This document shows, piece by piece, positions 1-11,250 of a stretch of DNA of 64,000 nt. Numbering within the stretch: the first letter of the stretch is position 1; each line of letters opens with the position of its first letter. The position numbers and the translations under genes are program-made. Source of the DNA: Sciurus carolinensis (taxonomy: Eukaryota; Chordata; Mammalia; Rodentia; Sciuridae); the NCBI RefSeq assembly GCF_902686445.1, contig NC_062213.1, positions 2,663,241 to 2,727,240 on the forward strand, read 5' to 3'. Under the pieces are notes generated by a model, which saw only the letters and a list, made by a program, of their open reading frames with translations, did not search any database and was not told where the DNA came from.

Positions 1-2054
1 CTCAGGTCAGGCCCACAAGTCCCAGAGGTTCCACCTTCAGTCCACCTGAACCCCACAGCCTTCCACTTCCTGGGTCTCTCTGGCCTGGGAGGCAGGGAAT
101 CTGCTCAGGAGGCAAACCATGTCCAGTGAGGCCTGTGACCCTGCAGGTGGTTCCCAGTCTCAGAGCAGCGTGGACAGCGACCTCAGCTGGGCAATCCTCG
201 CTCCTGTCCTGCTTCCTCCTGCCCCACCCAGGCACTCAGCAGGGCAGCTCCCTGGGGACCCCAGTCCTCGTGACCCTGGGGCTCTTTGCAGACTGGCTGC
301 ACTTGACAAGGTGCTCCTGCCCGGATTCAGCTCCTGAGCCCGCCCTCTCCCCGGGAGCCCTCCCTTGACTTGGCTCCTCTCACTTCTCCTCCCTCCCTCC
401 TCCATCAAAGCTTTCCCACTGGGCTGGCCCCGGCTGGTCTGGGGAGGAGCTGACACTTCAGCCCCCTTGCCAGACGACTTGGTCCCATGGACAGACCCAT
501 GGCGAGGCAGCAAGCAGGGGCAGGGCTAGCCAGGGCCTTCAGCTCAGGCTCAGGGTCAGCAGCCCTGGGCTCAGTCCTGCCTCGGTGGCCCCTGACTGGC
601 TTTCCCACCCTGAGTCCCTCTCTGCAGAGTGGGGTGGCTAACGTGTTTGCCTGGGAGCAGGTGGGTACCAAAGGTGCCCTGGTGGTGACAGCAGTGGAAG
701 CCATGCGGGCCCCCAGCCCGGGGCCTGCCAGGCGAACGTGCCTCCTGGGGCTGGTGGGTTTGGTCCCTGATCTCACCAGAGATGCAGCTGGGTCAGGCTA
801 AGAACCCAGGCATCGGCAGCACGTGGATGACCCACGTGCATCCCTGTGACGTCCAGGGCTCAGCCCAGGAAATGGGAAATGGAACTGGATGTAGGTCTCG
901 GGCCCCTCGGGAGGTCTTTGTGGGGGTGAGGAGAGGCGCCGAGGGGGAAAAGGCCCCCAGATGATGGGGGTGTGGCTGGGGGTGTTCTGCCTGGGACGCG
1001 TCCTCCAGGGCTGTGCCTGTGGGGTGGACTCCATGGGCAGCACCTGGCCACAGGCTGGCAGGAGCCCAGCGAGTCCCTGATGGGCACTGGGGTTGAGGTG
1101 CTGGACCAGGTGGAGGAGGCTCTGCACCTGGGAGGTGTACAGAGAAGGGAAGAGGCAGCAGGGTGGTCAGGACAGGGCGTGAGGGTGCCCTGGCCCTGCT
1201 CCGGGGGCCGCCAGGGCCACTGCGTCTGCAGTCCTGAACGGCATGAAGCAGCCTGCCTCACACCAGGCCTGGGGATCCGCCCCTCGGCCGTGGTCCTGCT
1301 CCCTGCTACTTCACTTGATTAGGAGCCACGATCATGCCCCTCCGCCGACCCTCCGGCTGCTGGTGCTTAGGCATGCGGTCTCCTAGGGGCGCTTGCTGGG
1401 CAGCCCAGGCCCTTCTCCTCCTTAGAGTCTTGCAGCTCTTGAATGGCAGGGAAACTAGCAGGTGGCAGAGGGCAGTGGGAGCACAGAGGGCCCTGGGAGG
1501 AAGCAGGAAGCAGTATAGTGAGCGGTTGCCCTGTGGCCCCCGGAAGAGAGAATGCGCTTCCCATCCCCGTTCCCATCAGATCCCAGATCCGTGGGTTGCA
1601 AGAGCACAGCACAGCCTCCATCTGAGGAGCGCTTCCCCAACTGCCCACTCGGGACAGTGCAGGGGACTAGGCCACTTTCCTGGGGTCCCTGCTGTCAGGT
1701 GTGGCAGGGTCTGTGCTTGAAGTGACTGAGGTGGGGAAGGCCACCTGCCACTCTGGGACCTGGGTCTGAATGGGCAGCGCTGCCTGCCTTTCTCCCTCAG
1801 CGGGAAGCAGACGTCAGCAAGACCTGGGGACGGCAAGCCACAGGATGGGAGGCACCCGGTCCAGGGTCCCACGGAGCTGCCCGCCAATGCGGCCTCCCAG
1901 TGCTTGAGGGAAACCAGTTCCTGCTGCACCGAGCTGGAGCCGTTGGGCACGTGGTCTCATCGTCTGTGTCCCTGGCCCCAGAGCAGCAACTGGTGGGGTG
2001 GGGGTGCTGCCCTGCACGCTCCCGTCTGGGAGGGACTTCCTGCGCTGTAGCTCA
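1..2054. other. GC-rich intergenic or intronic DNA, no gene seen
   Basis: No recognisable exon, RNA gene or clear repeat was found. Open frames of 60-130 codons occur on both strands at once and have low-complexity Pro/Arg/Gly/Ser composition, as expected by chance in GC-rich DNA. Confidence 0.5.
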
Positions 2055-2150
2055 TTCTGTCCTCACTGCACTAGACGAGGTTACGCCCACTGGGCAGGTG
2101 AGGAAACTGAGATACAGGGGGACCTTAAGGAACTAAGGAGACAGCCACGC
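2055..2150 (-). repeat. MIR SINE fragment
   Basis: The stretch around 2,098-2,130 (GTGAGGAAACTGAGATACAG, then ACCTTAAGGAACTAAGG) resembles the reverse complement of the conserved MIR core, where GAGGAAACTGAGGC is followed by a TTAAG-type segment. It is heavily diverged and the ends are approximate. MIRs are ancient tRNA-derived SINEs found in all mammals and no longer mobile. Confidence 0.55.
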
Positions 2151-2744
2151 TGTGGCCACGCGGTGGAGTCAGCTCGGGCTGTGGGACTCAGGGGCCCGGG
2201 GGCTACTCTTGCCTGAGTTGCTCCTCTCCCTGCTGCTCGCTGGAGCAGCCTTACCCAGGCATTTGATGTGCATTTGGGGAGCCCCTCCATGCTACAGAGG
2301 CTGGCTGGGGTGCTGGTGGCCAGTGTGGGGCCGAACAGCTGGGCCTCCCCTGAAGTCAATGCCCTCTGAGCCCCGAGCACCAAGCTCAGCCCCTGCAGTG
2401 AGGGTGGAGGGTGGGGTTGGTGGGACGAGCTGGCTGGAGGCTGGAGTTGCTGCCCTGGGGCCTAGGCCTGCTGAGTGATCCAGACGGCCGCCCTGCCCGC
2501 TGCAGAGGGGCTGGGTCTGAGGTCTGCAGTCGGCTGCCCTGGACAGGCTCCAAACTGCCCTGAGCACCCTGGGCTCCACCTGCGCTGCAGGGCGACGGGG
2601 TGCTGGGGTGGTCTCTGTCACCCAGCCCTGCGCAGCTCAAAGCTGCTCTCTCTCTTCAAGCAGCAGCCCCCCTCCCTCCCGGCCTCCCTGCCCCTGGTGG
2701 TCCTGGGCACCCAGGCTGCGCTCTGGCCTGAGGCAGTGGCCTGA

Positions 2745-2870
2745 GGACAATCAATGACACCCGTAATTGCATGCTCTCCAGCCCCGGGCAGTGATGAATG
2801 GAGCCGGATCCGCGGTTCAGGAATCAATACTGTAATATCTTCATATTCGTGGAGGAAGAAGCGGGGGGAA
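2745..2870. other. AT-richer island, candidate conserved non-coding element
   Basis: Within very GC-rich flanks this stretch includes CAATCAATGACACC, TAATTGCATGC and AATCAATACTGTAATATC. It matches no repeat I know. Such islands in GC-rich deserts are often conserved non-coding elements, but only cross-species alignment could show this. Function is not claimed. Confidence 0.3.
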
Positions 2871-3450
2871 GACACTCCCTTGGAACCTCCCTCAAGGTGT
2901 GTGGGGGCCTTGAGGTTCTGGCCGTAGGGCTACTGGGGACTTCTGGATGCCAGCCACGTCTTCAGGAGCACAGAGACCTGTCCTGGGCTCAGCGGTGTGG
3001 CCTTCCCTGACTCCTGGGTCTCTGAGCCTCGGTTCTCCTGTCAGAGGAGGGGAGGACGCTGTACAGTGCCAGGAGTCACGTGTGACGGGCCCCTCAGACC
3101 AGGGAGTCCTGCAGCGCGGGGTCTGCCGTGAACCGCCGAGGCCTGGGGCAGCTCGCCCCTTCCCGCGGTGTGACCGTGGCCTGGCGGCTCCGAGGTCCCA
3201 CCATCTGGAGCCTCGCTTTGCTGGTGAGAGGGCTGAGGTGGGAGCCTGAGGTCTCAGGCCCTGTGGTTACAGGTGACTGAGGTCCGGGGCCTCCAGGGAA
3301 GGGCGGGGCCCTGCCGTCCGCAGAGGGGACGGGGCACCTTCAGGGGCAGCGCTGGAGCAGCCTGCTCTGGCCAGCATCCACCCAGCTGCCCTTCACGTTT
3401 TAGAGTGCTCTGGTGAGGAGTTGACTTATGTGCCATTGCTCAGAGACTGA

Positions 3451-3456
3451 AATAAA
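3451..3456 (+). other. Candidate poly(A) signal AATAAA
   Basis: AATAAA lies in ACTGAAATAAATGGC and is followed about 20-40 bases later by a GT-rich stretch (TTGTGAGCAATGTGTCCTTC), the layout of a polyadenylation site. No transcript or exon is visible upstream, so it may be a chance match or the end of a non-coding RNA. Confidence 0.2.
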
Positions 3457-3777
3457 TGGCACTATTTCCCGGCTCATCTTGTGAGCAATGTGTCCTTCTT
3501 TGAAAAGAAGCCCCGCTGCCTCCCCGTGTTGGCTGGGCCGTGTGGGCCTCTCATTTGTTCAGATCAATCACCAGGATCAGACGCTGGCAAGCTCCCCTGG
3601 CCCCAGCTGCCAGAGGCGGCCTGTCTCTCCATCTGTCAAAGGCACCCTCCCTATCACCCTCTTCAGCCAGAGCCTGGGTCCCCAGGCGGAGAAGTGCCTA
3701 GATGCCCGCTGTGGAGGTAGCCCTGGCTGAAAGAAAAGAGCCATCATTCACCTGGCGAGGGAGATGGTGCCTGAAGT

Positions 3778-3954
3778 GCTGGTCAGATGGAGGAGACCCA
3801 GCCCCTGGTGTGCTGGTCAGATGGAGGAGACCCAGCCCCTGGTGTGCTGGTCAGATGGAGGAGACCCAGCCCCTGGTGTGCTGGTCAGATGGAGGAGACC
3901 CAGCCCCTGGTGTGCTGGTCAGATGGAGGAGACCCAGCCCCTGGTGTGCTGGTC
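3778..3954. repeat. Perfect 34-bp minisatellite, 5 copies plus a partial copy
   Basis: Five identical tandem copies of a 34-bp unit starting GCTGGTCAGATGGAGGAGAC begin at 3,778, 3,812, 3,846, 3,880 and 3,914. A 7-base partial copy at 3,948 follows. I see no base difference between the full copies, which points to recent expansion or homogenisation. Because 34 is not a multiple of three, each reading frame cycles through all three phases of the unit. None meets a stop on the plus strand, so three overlapping plus-strand open frames are created. These are a by-product of the repeat, not evidence of coding. Confidence 0.95.
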
Positions 3955-5058
3955 TTAATTCTGCTCTGGTCCCTAATGAATGAGGAAGGCAAGGAAGCAA
4001 GATGCTTTCCTGGGGGAATCCCTGACCCCAGAGAAACCGAGTCTACCCGGGTGGCCTTCAGTCCCCACAGAGCCTGCAGACGCGTGCTGCCTGCCCTTCG
4101 GGCACCCTGCAGCCCCGGGGGAAGGCCAGCTTGAGAGGAGCAGAGTGGCAGCCCACAGGGACGGCCCCCGGCAGGTGCAGAGGCCAGCTGGTCTGCGCCA
4201 ACTGACTTGGGAAATGGTTGATTGAAAAGAGGGAAAGCACGTCCTTCCCCAGCCACACTCGATCACCAGGCTGAGAACTGTGGCCAAACACGGGGGTGAC
4301 CAGTGCCCTTCCAGGGCTGGCCCCAAGCCCTGGCCAGCTGCCCGGGGCAGCTGGGGTACAGTCTGGGAGGATGGAAAAGGGAGACAGAGCCTTGTGAGGG
4401 CTCAGGAGCAGGTCCAGGGAGACCAGGAGCACCTGGGCCCAGCTTCAGGGGCTCACCAGAACCTGAAGCCCCTAGCCCGGACACAGGAAGACCCCAGCCC
4501 AGGGCACTGGAGTGACCTCACGGGACACTGCAGGGCCAGCTCATGTGAGAGGCTGGGACCCTTCAGACAGCCCAGGGGTGGGAGCAAATGGCGTCTGCCG
4601 AAGGCCGTCTACCCTCGCTGAAGCCTTGGCTCAGCTCCGAGTCTGTGGCGACCTGTCTCCCACCCAGGCCCAGGCTCAGAGTGGGTGGTGCCACCACATA
4701 GGCTGTCACTGGCCTGCCAGGTCCCGGGTCTTGACTCTGGCCTGTTTTCTCATGTCCTTTATGGACACCAAGGGAGCTTCCTGCACCAAGTGCCAGCAGT
4801 CAATTTTGGATGAGCAGGGAGATTTCGTAGCTCAGGCCCAGTTGCTGCCCTCCCGGGGGAGAGGAGAGGGGTTACAGGAAGTGGACTGGAAGGGGCTGCA
4901 GGGTGTGTTACACGCCTCACTTCTAATCAGGGTGCCACCAGGACCCTCAGTCTTCACCCTGTGACCTTTGGGTCGCCACACCTTCCTGCGTACGGTCCGA
5001 GTTCTCTGAGGACAGTGGTGACCTTCCCCTGGAGGTCCCCGACAGGGGCAGAGCCCCC
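3955..5058. other. GC-rich DNA, nothing recognised
   Basis: No repeat or exon is recognised. A 150-codon plus-strand open frame from 4,512 has no identifiable domain. Confidence 0.45.
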
Positions 5059-5249
5059 CGTTTGGCACAAGTGCATGTTCGGAACCCTCCCGGCTACGAC
5101 CCTCGGCCTAAGCTGTCTGGCTCCGGGCGCCTGCGCCTCTGGCTCCCTCTGCCTGCACACGGCCGGCAGCCGCCTGTTCGCTCTGCTCTCCGATTTCCCG
5201 GGCGCTCTGTTCTGCCGGCCGATGTCTGCTTCGTCCTCCTGTCACTGCG
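5059..5249. other. CpG-island-like patch
   Basis: Counting by eye gives 18 CpG in the 170 bases from 5,080 to 5,249. At about 65% GC this is an observed/expected ratio near 1, far above the CpG-depleted flanks. The patch is short, near the usual 200-bp minimum for a CpG island. No first exon or TATA box is evident beside it. It could be an orphan island, an enhancer or promoter of an unannotated RNA, or a chance cluster. Confidence 0.45.
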
Positions 5250-5404
5250 ACACCTGGCAGGGGGCCAGTCCTCCCAGAAGGTCACTGAGTGGACCAGCGC
5301 CCTGTGACTTCTTCCAGGGCTTCTGGGAAGGCTGGGGCTGAGGCATCGCCCTGAGGCCTGGGCACTAAGGACTCTTCCGCCTGCTCTCGACAGTCCTAAG
5401 TGAG

Positions 5405-5520
5405 CAGTCAGATGGGCACTACTACTATTATCAGTCTATCTGTGAAGCTCAGAGAAGCTGAGTCCCTGCCCAAGGTCACACAGCCTGGAGAACTTGGCCC
5501 AAGAACCTGGGGTACTGAAA
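5405..5520 (-). repeat. MIR SINE
   Basis: This shows the MIR core in reverse orientation in the correct order: ACTACTACTATTATC, then GAAGCTCAGAGAAGCTGAG, then GCCCAAGGTCACACAGCCTG, then a segment ending near CCTGGGGTACTG. The order and spacing match the MIR consensus. No intact Pol III promoter is expected. Confidence 0.8.
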
Positions 5521-8500
5521 AGAAATGGAACCTAAAGCGAACCAGCGTTGTTGGCAGGGAAACGTCAGGCCTGTTTTCCTTAGAGCGACAGATTCCTGAG
5601 GTAGTGCAAGGCTTCGGCCATCCTCTGGGAAGGACTCTGTCCAGGAGCACGCGGCCGGCGAGCAGGTGCGGGCAGGTCTGCACCGAGCAGAGCTTCCTGC
5701 TTCTTCTGCCCGTCGCCAGCCTGGGCGTTGAGAAACCAGGACCCATGCTGTGTGGAGCCCGAGCCGGGCCTGGGGCACCTAGGTGCTTGTGTTCCTAAAA
5801 TGCCACGGTCCTGGCGGTGGGCCCGATTGTGGACATGGGCGAAGGCGACTTTCTGCCCCTTGGGGAAGCGCTGCGGTCAGCGGGGGCAGCTGTCGGGCCC
5901 CATGGTGGAGGCACACAGGTGGGCGCTGGACAGAGTGACCCTCAGGATGAGCCACCGGAGGAGGCAGACCCCAGCAGAGACCGGGCTTCTGCCGTGGGGC
6001 ACAGTCCTCAGCAGGCAGGGCTGTCATCAGCTGTGGGGACAGAGGCGGCCGAGAGACAGGCAGGCCCTGCTTCCAGGGGCAACCCAGAGGTACCAGCTCA
6101 CCTTGGCCCCAGGCCGAGGGCCAGCCCTCAGCCCCCGGACACCCCTCTCCACAAAGGGAGGCCAGTCAGGATGTTCCCCAGGGGGCACGTGCCCTGGCAG
6201 AAACAGAGGCACAGTGTCCCCCACGGCCTGCCAGAAGGCCAGCCAGGCCCCAGCTGGCACCCACGTGGGCTCTTCTAGGGGGCTGCCCCAGCTCTGCCCT
6301 GCCCGCCCCACCAGGGACTCCCGGGCTACTCTCTTCAATTCCCACTGTCCCTGTGAGCTGCTCAGGGCCACGGGCTCTTCCCCGTGTGCCGAGGAGGAAG
6401 CAGATGTCTGGGGGCTGGGGTGGCCCCAGGCGGAGCCCAGGCTGGCAGGCCGTTTGCCCCTCCGCGGCTGCGTGCTCCTGGGGCAGGAGAGGCGGCCTTT
6501 CCCGGCACCCCCAGCTCACGGGAAAGCACGGGGCAAGGCCGTCACGGCTGGCTCAGAGCTCAGAGCCTGCGGCTGCGGCTGCTGCCCTGCAGGGAGACCT
6601 TGGCCTTTCCTTCAGGTATGATTGTTTTACTATCGACCCATCCCGCCCTCCCGCAGGCTCCAGCCCGGGGAGCTTGCCTTCCCGTGGCAGCCAGCCGGGG
6701 AGGGTGCGCCTGGCCGGAGCACAAGGAGTCCCGCCCTACGGGCTCTGCCCTTGGCCAGGACCCTGCTGCTCACAGTCGCCTGGGGACTCGGAGGAGTGGG
6801 GAGCTCTGCCGCACGTCCTTGGGCAGGAAGATCAATCCTGTCCTTTCGGGCCACGTCTCAGGCCCTGGACGTCCTCCTGGCCCCGCTGTGGAGTTCCCTG
6901 CACGCCACCCTCCCGTGCTCTGCACACAGAGCCGGCCGAGGGGCAGGGGTCCGGCTTTGTAAGGAAGTGACACATGGATCGGTGTGTGACCGACGGGTCA
7001 GTGAGGGACCGACAGGTGACTGACGATGGCCCTCACTGTGAGGGAGCGCAGGGGCATGACCCCCGCTGGAGCCCTGGCTGTCCACACCGAGCCGGGCCCT
7101 CCTCCCTGCTTCCAGGCTTCCTCTGTACAGGACCCGTGCAGCCCAGCCACTGGGGGCTTGTGACCTGGGCCTTTCTGGCCCCTTTTCAGTCACAGCATCT
7201 CCGTCAGAGGAGGAGGATGCCTGGCATCGGGTCCTTGGGTCCTTCCCAGATGCAGGGCCCTCCCACCTCATTTCGCCATCTGTGCACCCTAATCTGTGGG
7301 CTGGAGCCTTTTGAGGGGCCAGCGGTGGTCCCTCCTCTGCTGCTGTGGATGGTGCCTATCCTGTCCCGCCAAAGGAGCCTGTGCTGGGGGTGAGAGTGGA
7401 CAGGGCCACTGCCACCCTGGCAGCCCTGCGACATGGTGTGCACTGGAGTTGCTGGCCATGCCAGATGGCTCTCCAGGGAGCAGAGCAGCCTGGGAGAGGA
7501 GGGCAGGCTCCACCTGGGAGCCCGGGCCATGGGGACAGGATGAGGCTGGGCTGTACCCAGGGCAGCAGGGGAGGGGGTGAGGAGGGTCTCCTAGGGCCTG
7601 TGCCTACAGTTCCTGCTGCCCAGAGTGCTGGTCACAGGGACACAGTGGCTCTGCACGGGGGCTTCTGCTTCTGAAGGTGTCTGTGGTTGGCCCGAGCACT
7701 GCTGATCCTCAGCCCGAGGCCCCGGAGCAAAGGCAGCTCTTCCCTGGCAGGCCCTGGACTCAGTTCCTCTTCCAGGGGTGCGGATTTGACTCGGAGAGGC
7801 TTAATGCAGGCCTGGCCTCCAGGGTTTGAGCTGCGGGTCCGTGTGGACCAGGATCCAGCTCATGGGACAGACAGCACCCACCCTGGGCTTCACGGGACAG
7901 CCCGGCCAGGGCTCAGAGGTCACACCTGGCATTATGGCCAGTGTCTCCAGTCCGCTCATTGGCTCTAGCTCTTCTGTGGTGGGTAAAGTGCTCCTGGGTT
8001 TGTAGGGTGGCTGGTCTGAGGTGTGTCCTTGTCAGCGCTGAGTTTGCTGGGCTGCTGAGTGCTCCCGTCTGCCCACCATGTGCTGGGCACCCACCGAGCG
8101 CCCACTGCATGCCAGGGCTCTGGTGGCAACAGGCCACTGGCTTAGCATCGGCATTGCTTCCTGCCAGGCAGGCTGGCTGCCGCTTGGGACAACATGCCCC
8201 TGCTCCCGGCTTGTTACCGTCCAGATGGGGATGTCGCAGGCCCGCAGAGACCCCCGTGTGTCAAAGGATGCCCCCAGCGTGAGCCAAGGCTCCGCCTCTG
8301 CCGTTGGCCCTGCCAGCTGTGGAGGAACAGATGTTCCCCAGCGGAGGCTCCCCAGGGCCCCACACCCGGCGGGGGCTGAGCCTGGAAGAGCGGTGGGGAG
8401 CGGGCTCTGATCCGCTGCTCGTTCCTCTGGCTGCTCTCCTGCGTGCACCCTAGAACCCACCCCGAGCCCAGCTTGGCTGCAGCAGAGGTCCTGGGGTTCT

Positions 8501-8884
8501 GGAGGCCTCCCTTCCTCTCTCCATCCCCTGCAGTGGACGCTCACCACCCACCAGGCACCAAGAGCCTTCCTCAGCCTCCAGGAGGCTTCAGCTGTCTGAC
8601 CCAGAGTCCCACCCTCGGGGCCACCAAGCCTGCCCGGTACTGGGTCTGTGCCTGACTGCAGAAGCAGGCTGGCTTACCACCACCTCTGCCCAGGGTGAGG
8701 AGGCCTGGGGGCAAGGCCACTTGGAGGGTGGAGGGCATATTGGAAATGCCCGAGCTGAACAGGGGGTTTCCCAACAGGCTCCCACGAGTCCTCCTGAGAT
8801 GGGCGCCAGGCTTGCTCCTGTGGGTGGTGGGCATGTGGACTGATGTTTAAGACATGCTCACAGATGGGCCAGGCTTTGCTGCTG
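5521..8884. other. GC-rich DNA, no supported gene
   Basis: The longest plus-strand open frame runs 297 codons (5,728-6,621). It is rich in Pro, Gly, Arg and Ala, has competing open frames on the opposite strand and contains no known motif. A small degenerate direct repeat (GACCGACGGGTCAGTGAGG, then GACCGACAGGTGACTGACG) lies at about 6,988-7,026. A phrase resembling an ancient repeat (CACTGCATGCCAGGGCTCTG) occurs near 8,103. Confidence 0.45.
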
Positions 8885-8950
8885 GGGCAGTGGGTGACTA
8901 ACCCTGAGGGATCCTCAGTTTCTCCATCTGTGAAATGGGCCAAGGGAAGC
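8885..8950 (+). repeat. MIR SINE fragment
   Basis: ATCCTCAGTTTCTCCATCTG followed by TGAAATGGG is the hallmark of the plus-strand MIR core (CTCAGTTTCCTCATCTGTAAAATGGGG). Only the core is recognisable. Confidence 0.6.
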
Positions 8951-9479
8951 GCTTGCCTTGCTGGCTCCCTTGTGGACAGTAGGTGGCCCAGTGTCCGACA
9001 GTCCTGAGTCTAGGCCCCATTGCTTGGAAACTTGAGCTTTATACACTGTGTTCTCTTAAAATGAGGCTTGTCCTCAGCAGAGGTGGGTCCCAGGCTTCCA
9101 GGCCACAGCAGCAGCCGGGACCAGGGAAGGTACAGTCCATCATCCTGCACTGTGCAATGTCCTCGCTGGGGTGCACATGGCACAGGCTGGACCCCAGGCT
9201 GCAGAGGAGCAGGGCATCATGGGTGTCCTGCCAACCAGTGTCCAGCCAACCACCCGCAGGAGCTCTAAGCAAAAGTCAGAGGTGAGCGTTGGTGGCCTAG
9301 TGACGGCCAGAGCATGAAGGACCGTGGACAGAGGCTGAGCTGGTGCCCATGGTTGATGCTGCCTTGCCTGTGTTGGGAGGTGGGAGGCCCAGTGCCCTGG
9401 CTGGCAGGCTCTGGCTGGTTGCCCTCTCCCGCCCACGGTGGCAGCATGCCCTTTGTCCCCAGGTGGCATGCCGTCTCCA

Positions 9480-9580
9480 AGGTGTTCTTCCCCTCTGCCT
9501 GCTCAGGTCTCTCACTCATCCTTCAGGACCCATCTAGAAAGTCACTTCCTCCAGGAAGCCCTCTGGACTCCAGGCAGAAG
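9480..9580 (+). repeat. L2 LINE 3' fragment
   Basis: The succession TGCTCAGGTCTCTCACTC, ATCCTTCAGGACCCATCTAG and CACTTCCTCCAGGAAGCCCT matches the L2 3' region, where 'catccttcaagacccagctcaaatgtcacctcctc..gaagcc' is typical. L2 is an extinct mammalian LINE. No coding capacity remains. Confidence 0.65.
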
Positions 9581-9824
9581 CAATGGCCTCCTGCTCTCTG
9601 CACTGCCTCCCTCTGGCAGAAGCCCTGTGGAGGCTCCGAGTCCAGTTCAGGGATGAGATGCTGGCTGGGTGGCTGGGTGCCTTGAGAGTGGAAGACAGCA
9701 GCTGGGCTGAGATTGTCAAGGTCACTCTTCAGCAGGAAGGCTGGGGGCAGCACCTGGTGAGGTTCACAAAGCATCCCCTGTGACCCACCCAGGGCACAGT
9801 GGGGTTGGAGGCTTGGCCTCCCCG

Positions 9825-9905
9825 CCTCCAGTGGGGAAACCGAGGCTCAGACCAGGCAGCTCAGAGATGCAGGGCTCCTGATTCCTGAACCAAGTTCCAG
9901 GCCCA
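9825..9905 (-). repeat. Probable MIR SINE fragment
   Basis: AGTGGGGAAACCGAGGCTCAG resembles the reverse MIR core, and the following GCAGCTCAGAGATGCAGGGC fits only loosely. It could be a chance resemblance. Confidence 0.4.
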
Positions 9906-10705
9906 GGCTGCCCATTAGTCCTTCTGGTCTTAGGGACGCCCAGGGGCAGCACAAACCCTCCTGGCTAGGCCGCTGATGGCTGTGTCCTGCTCTGGCCACT
10001 GGGGGCAATCTGACCCCAGGAAGGCAGGGATGCCTCTGTGCACCTCTGCACAGGGAAGGGTCTCTTCCCACAGGCGCACCTGCTCCTGCCCTGCTGGGGA
10101 CGAGGCCACTGAGCAGCATAGTTGGTGAGAAGCCACTCCCACAGGCTGTGGCGGTGGGACTGGCCTAACTGGCTTCCCCACTCGCTCACCAGCATGTGCC
10201 AGCCCCGTGTGAGCACAGAGTGTGAGCAAGGCCTGTCCAAGTGGGAGGCGGGCGGGCAGGAGTCCCGACCCGGGGAGCTCTGGGGGTGCTGAGCTCCCAA
10301 TGGCTTGTGGGCCCCGCTGCCTGGACGGGAGCTCTGCAGGCTGCTGACCCGGTGCCGCCAGAGCTGGATGTGTTGAGGGCCGGGGGCGGCTTCCCTACTC
10401 AGCTCTGTCGCTGGCCACCAGGTGGCCCACAGCAGGGGGCCCTGTCCTTGGCTGCTGCCCTTGTGGAACGAGGTGACCGTGTGCCTTGCTGTGTGGCCAG
10501 GGCCTGGAGCCTGCCTGGCCCTGCGGCACCACACGGAGCTCCCTGTGCAGCGCCCGCACGGTCAGGTGATGGGTTGACTGAAGTAACCAATGTGTGATGC
10601 CCTGTGCGAAGCCAGTGGGACCCTGGTGGAGCTGAGACCAGGGACACGCCTGGGACTGTCTCCTGACCCCGCACTGCTCCACGCAGAGGCTCTCTCCTCT
10701 GTTGG
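9906..10705. other. GC-rich DNA, nothing recognised
   Basis: No repeat or gene is recognised. Minus-strand open frames entering from the neighbouring GT-rich array end in this stretch. Confidence 0.4.
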
Positions 10706-11090
10706 CAGTCAGGAGACAGCACTGGTGTGCGGGGTGTGGCTGTGCGGGGGGTGTGGTGTGTGCAGGTGTGTGGGTATGTGTGGGTGTGGTGTGCAGGGTG
10801 CAGGTGTGAGGGTGTGCAGGTGGACATATATGTGGTATGGGGTATGCAGGAGTGTTGGTGTGCATGTGTGTTGGTGCGTGGTGTGGGTGTGCAGCAGTGT
10901 TGGTGTGTAGGTGTGCAGGTGTGTTGGTGTGCAGGTGTGCAGGTGTGTGTGGTGTGGGTGTGCTGGTGTGCAGGTGTGCAGGTGTGTTGGTGTGTGGTGT
11001 GGGTGTGCAGGTGTGTTGGTGTGCAGGTGTGCAGGTGTGTTGGTGTGCAGGTGTACAAGTGTGCAGGTGTGGGATGTGGGGTGTGCATGG
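10706..11090. repeat. GT-rich minisatellite
   Basis: This is a tandem array of short GTGT/GTGC modules. The commonest phrases are GGTGTGCAGGTGTGTTGGTG and GTGCAGGTGTGCAGGTGTGT, with units of roughly 8-24 bp arranged irregularly. Early copies (10,730-10,870) are more diverged and later copies (10,880-11,060) more regular. Alternating purine-pyrimidine runs could adopt Z-DNA. On the minus strand the array gives a 253-codon open frame of Cys/Thr/His/Pro repeats, which is a product of low complexity and not a gene. Confidence 0.92.
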
Positions 11091-11124
11091 TTCCTGGCAC
11101 AGGCCTGTGTCCTGCCTGGCACTC

Positions 11125-11250
11125 CCCTCCAGCCTTGTCACTGTGAGCCAAGTCACCTCACCCCCTATGCTTCGGCTTCCTCATCTGAGAAACAGGAAGG
11201 ACCTGTGGGGCTGTCCTGAGCATCAGCTGTGGCACGGCACCAACCCCAGG
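11125..11250 (+). repeat. MIR SINE
   Basis: TTGTCACTGTGAGCCAAGTC, then CTTCGGCTTCCTCATCTGAG, then a TGTCCTGAGCATCAG segment follow the MIR plus-strand order (TGTGTGACCTTGGGCAAGTC, CTCAGTTTCCTCATCTGTAA, GTTGTGAGGATTAA). Confidence 0.7.

Larger units (their letters stand above)
2151..3777. other. GC-rich DNA with one AT-richer island
   Basis: No gene is supported. An AT-richer island at about 2,745-2,870 and an AATAAA at 3,451 are listed separately. A minus-strand open frame of 85 codons crosses the island but I recognise nothing in it. Confidence 0.45.

Noticed and set aside
3778..3954. CRISPR-like array
   Set aside because: Units are directly contiguous and identical with no spacers, and the genome is a mammal.
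3702..4134. Repeat-protein-like frames (34-residue repeats with Trp and Cys)
   Set aside because: A 34-bp DNA repeat read in three phases produces 34-residue peptide repeats automatically. There is no codon-level constraint, because the copies are identical at the DNA level.
5728..6621. 297-codon plus-strand open frame
   Set aside because: Same reasons: low-complexity composition, competing frames, no known domain.
10395..11156. 253-codon minus-strand frame rich in Cys, Thr, His and Pro
   Set aside because: It is the translation of a GT/CA minisatellite, and neighbouring phases give similar repeat proteins.
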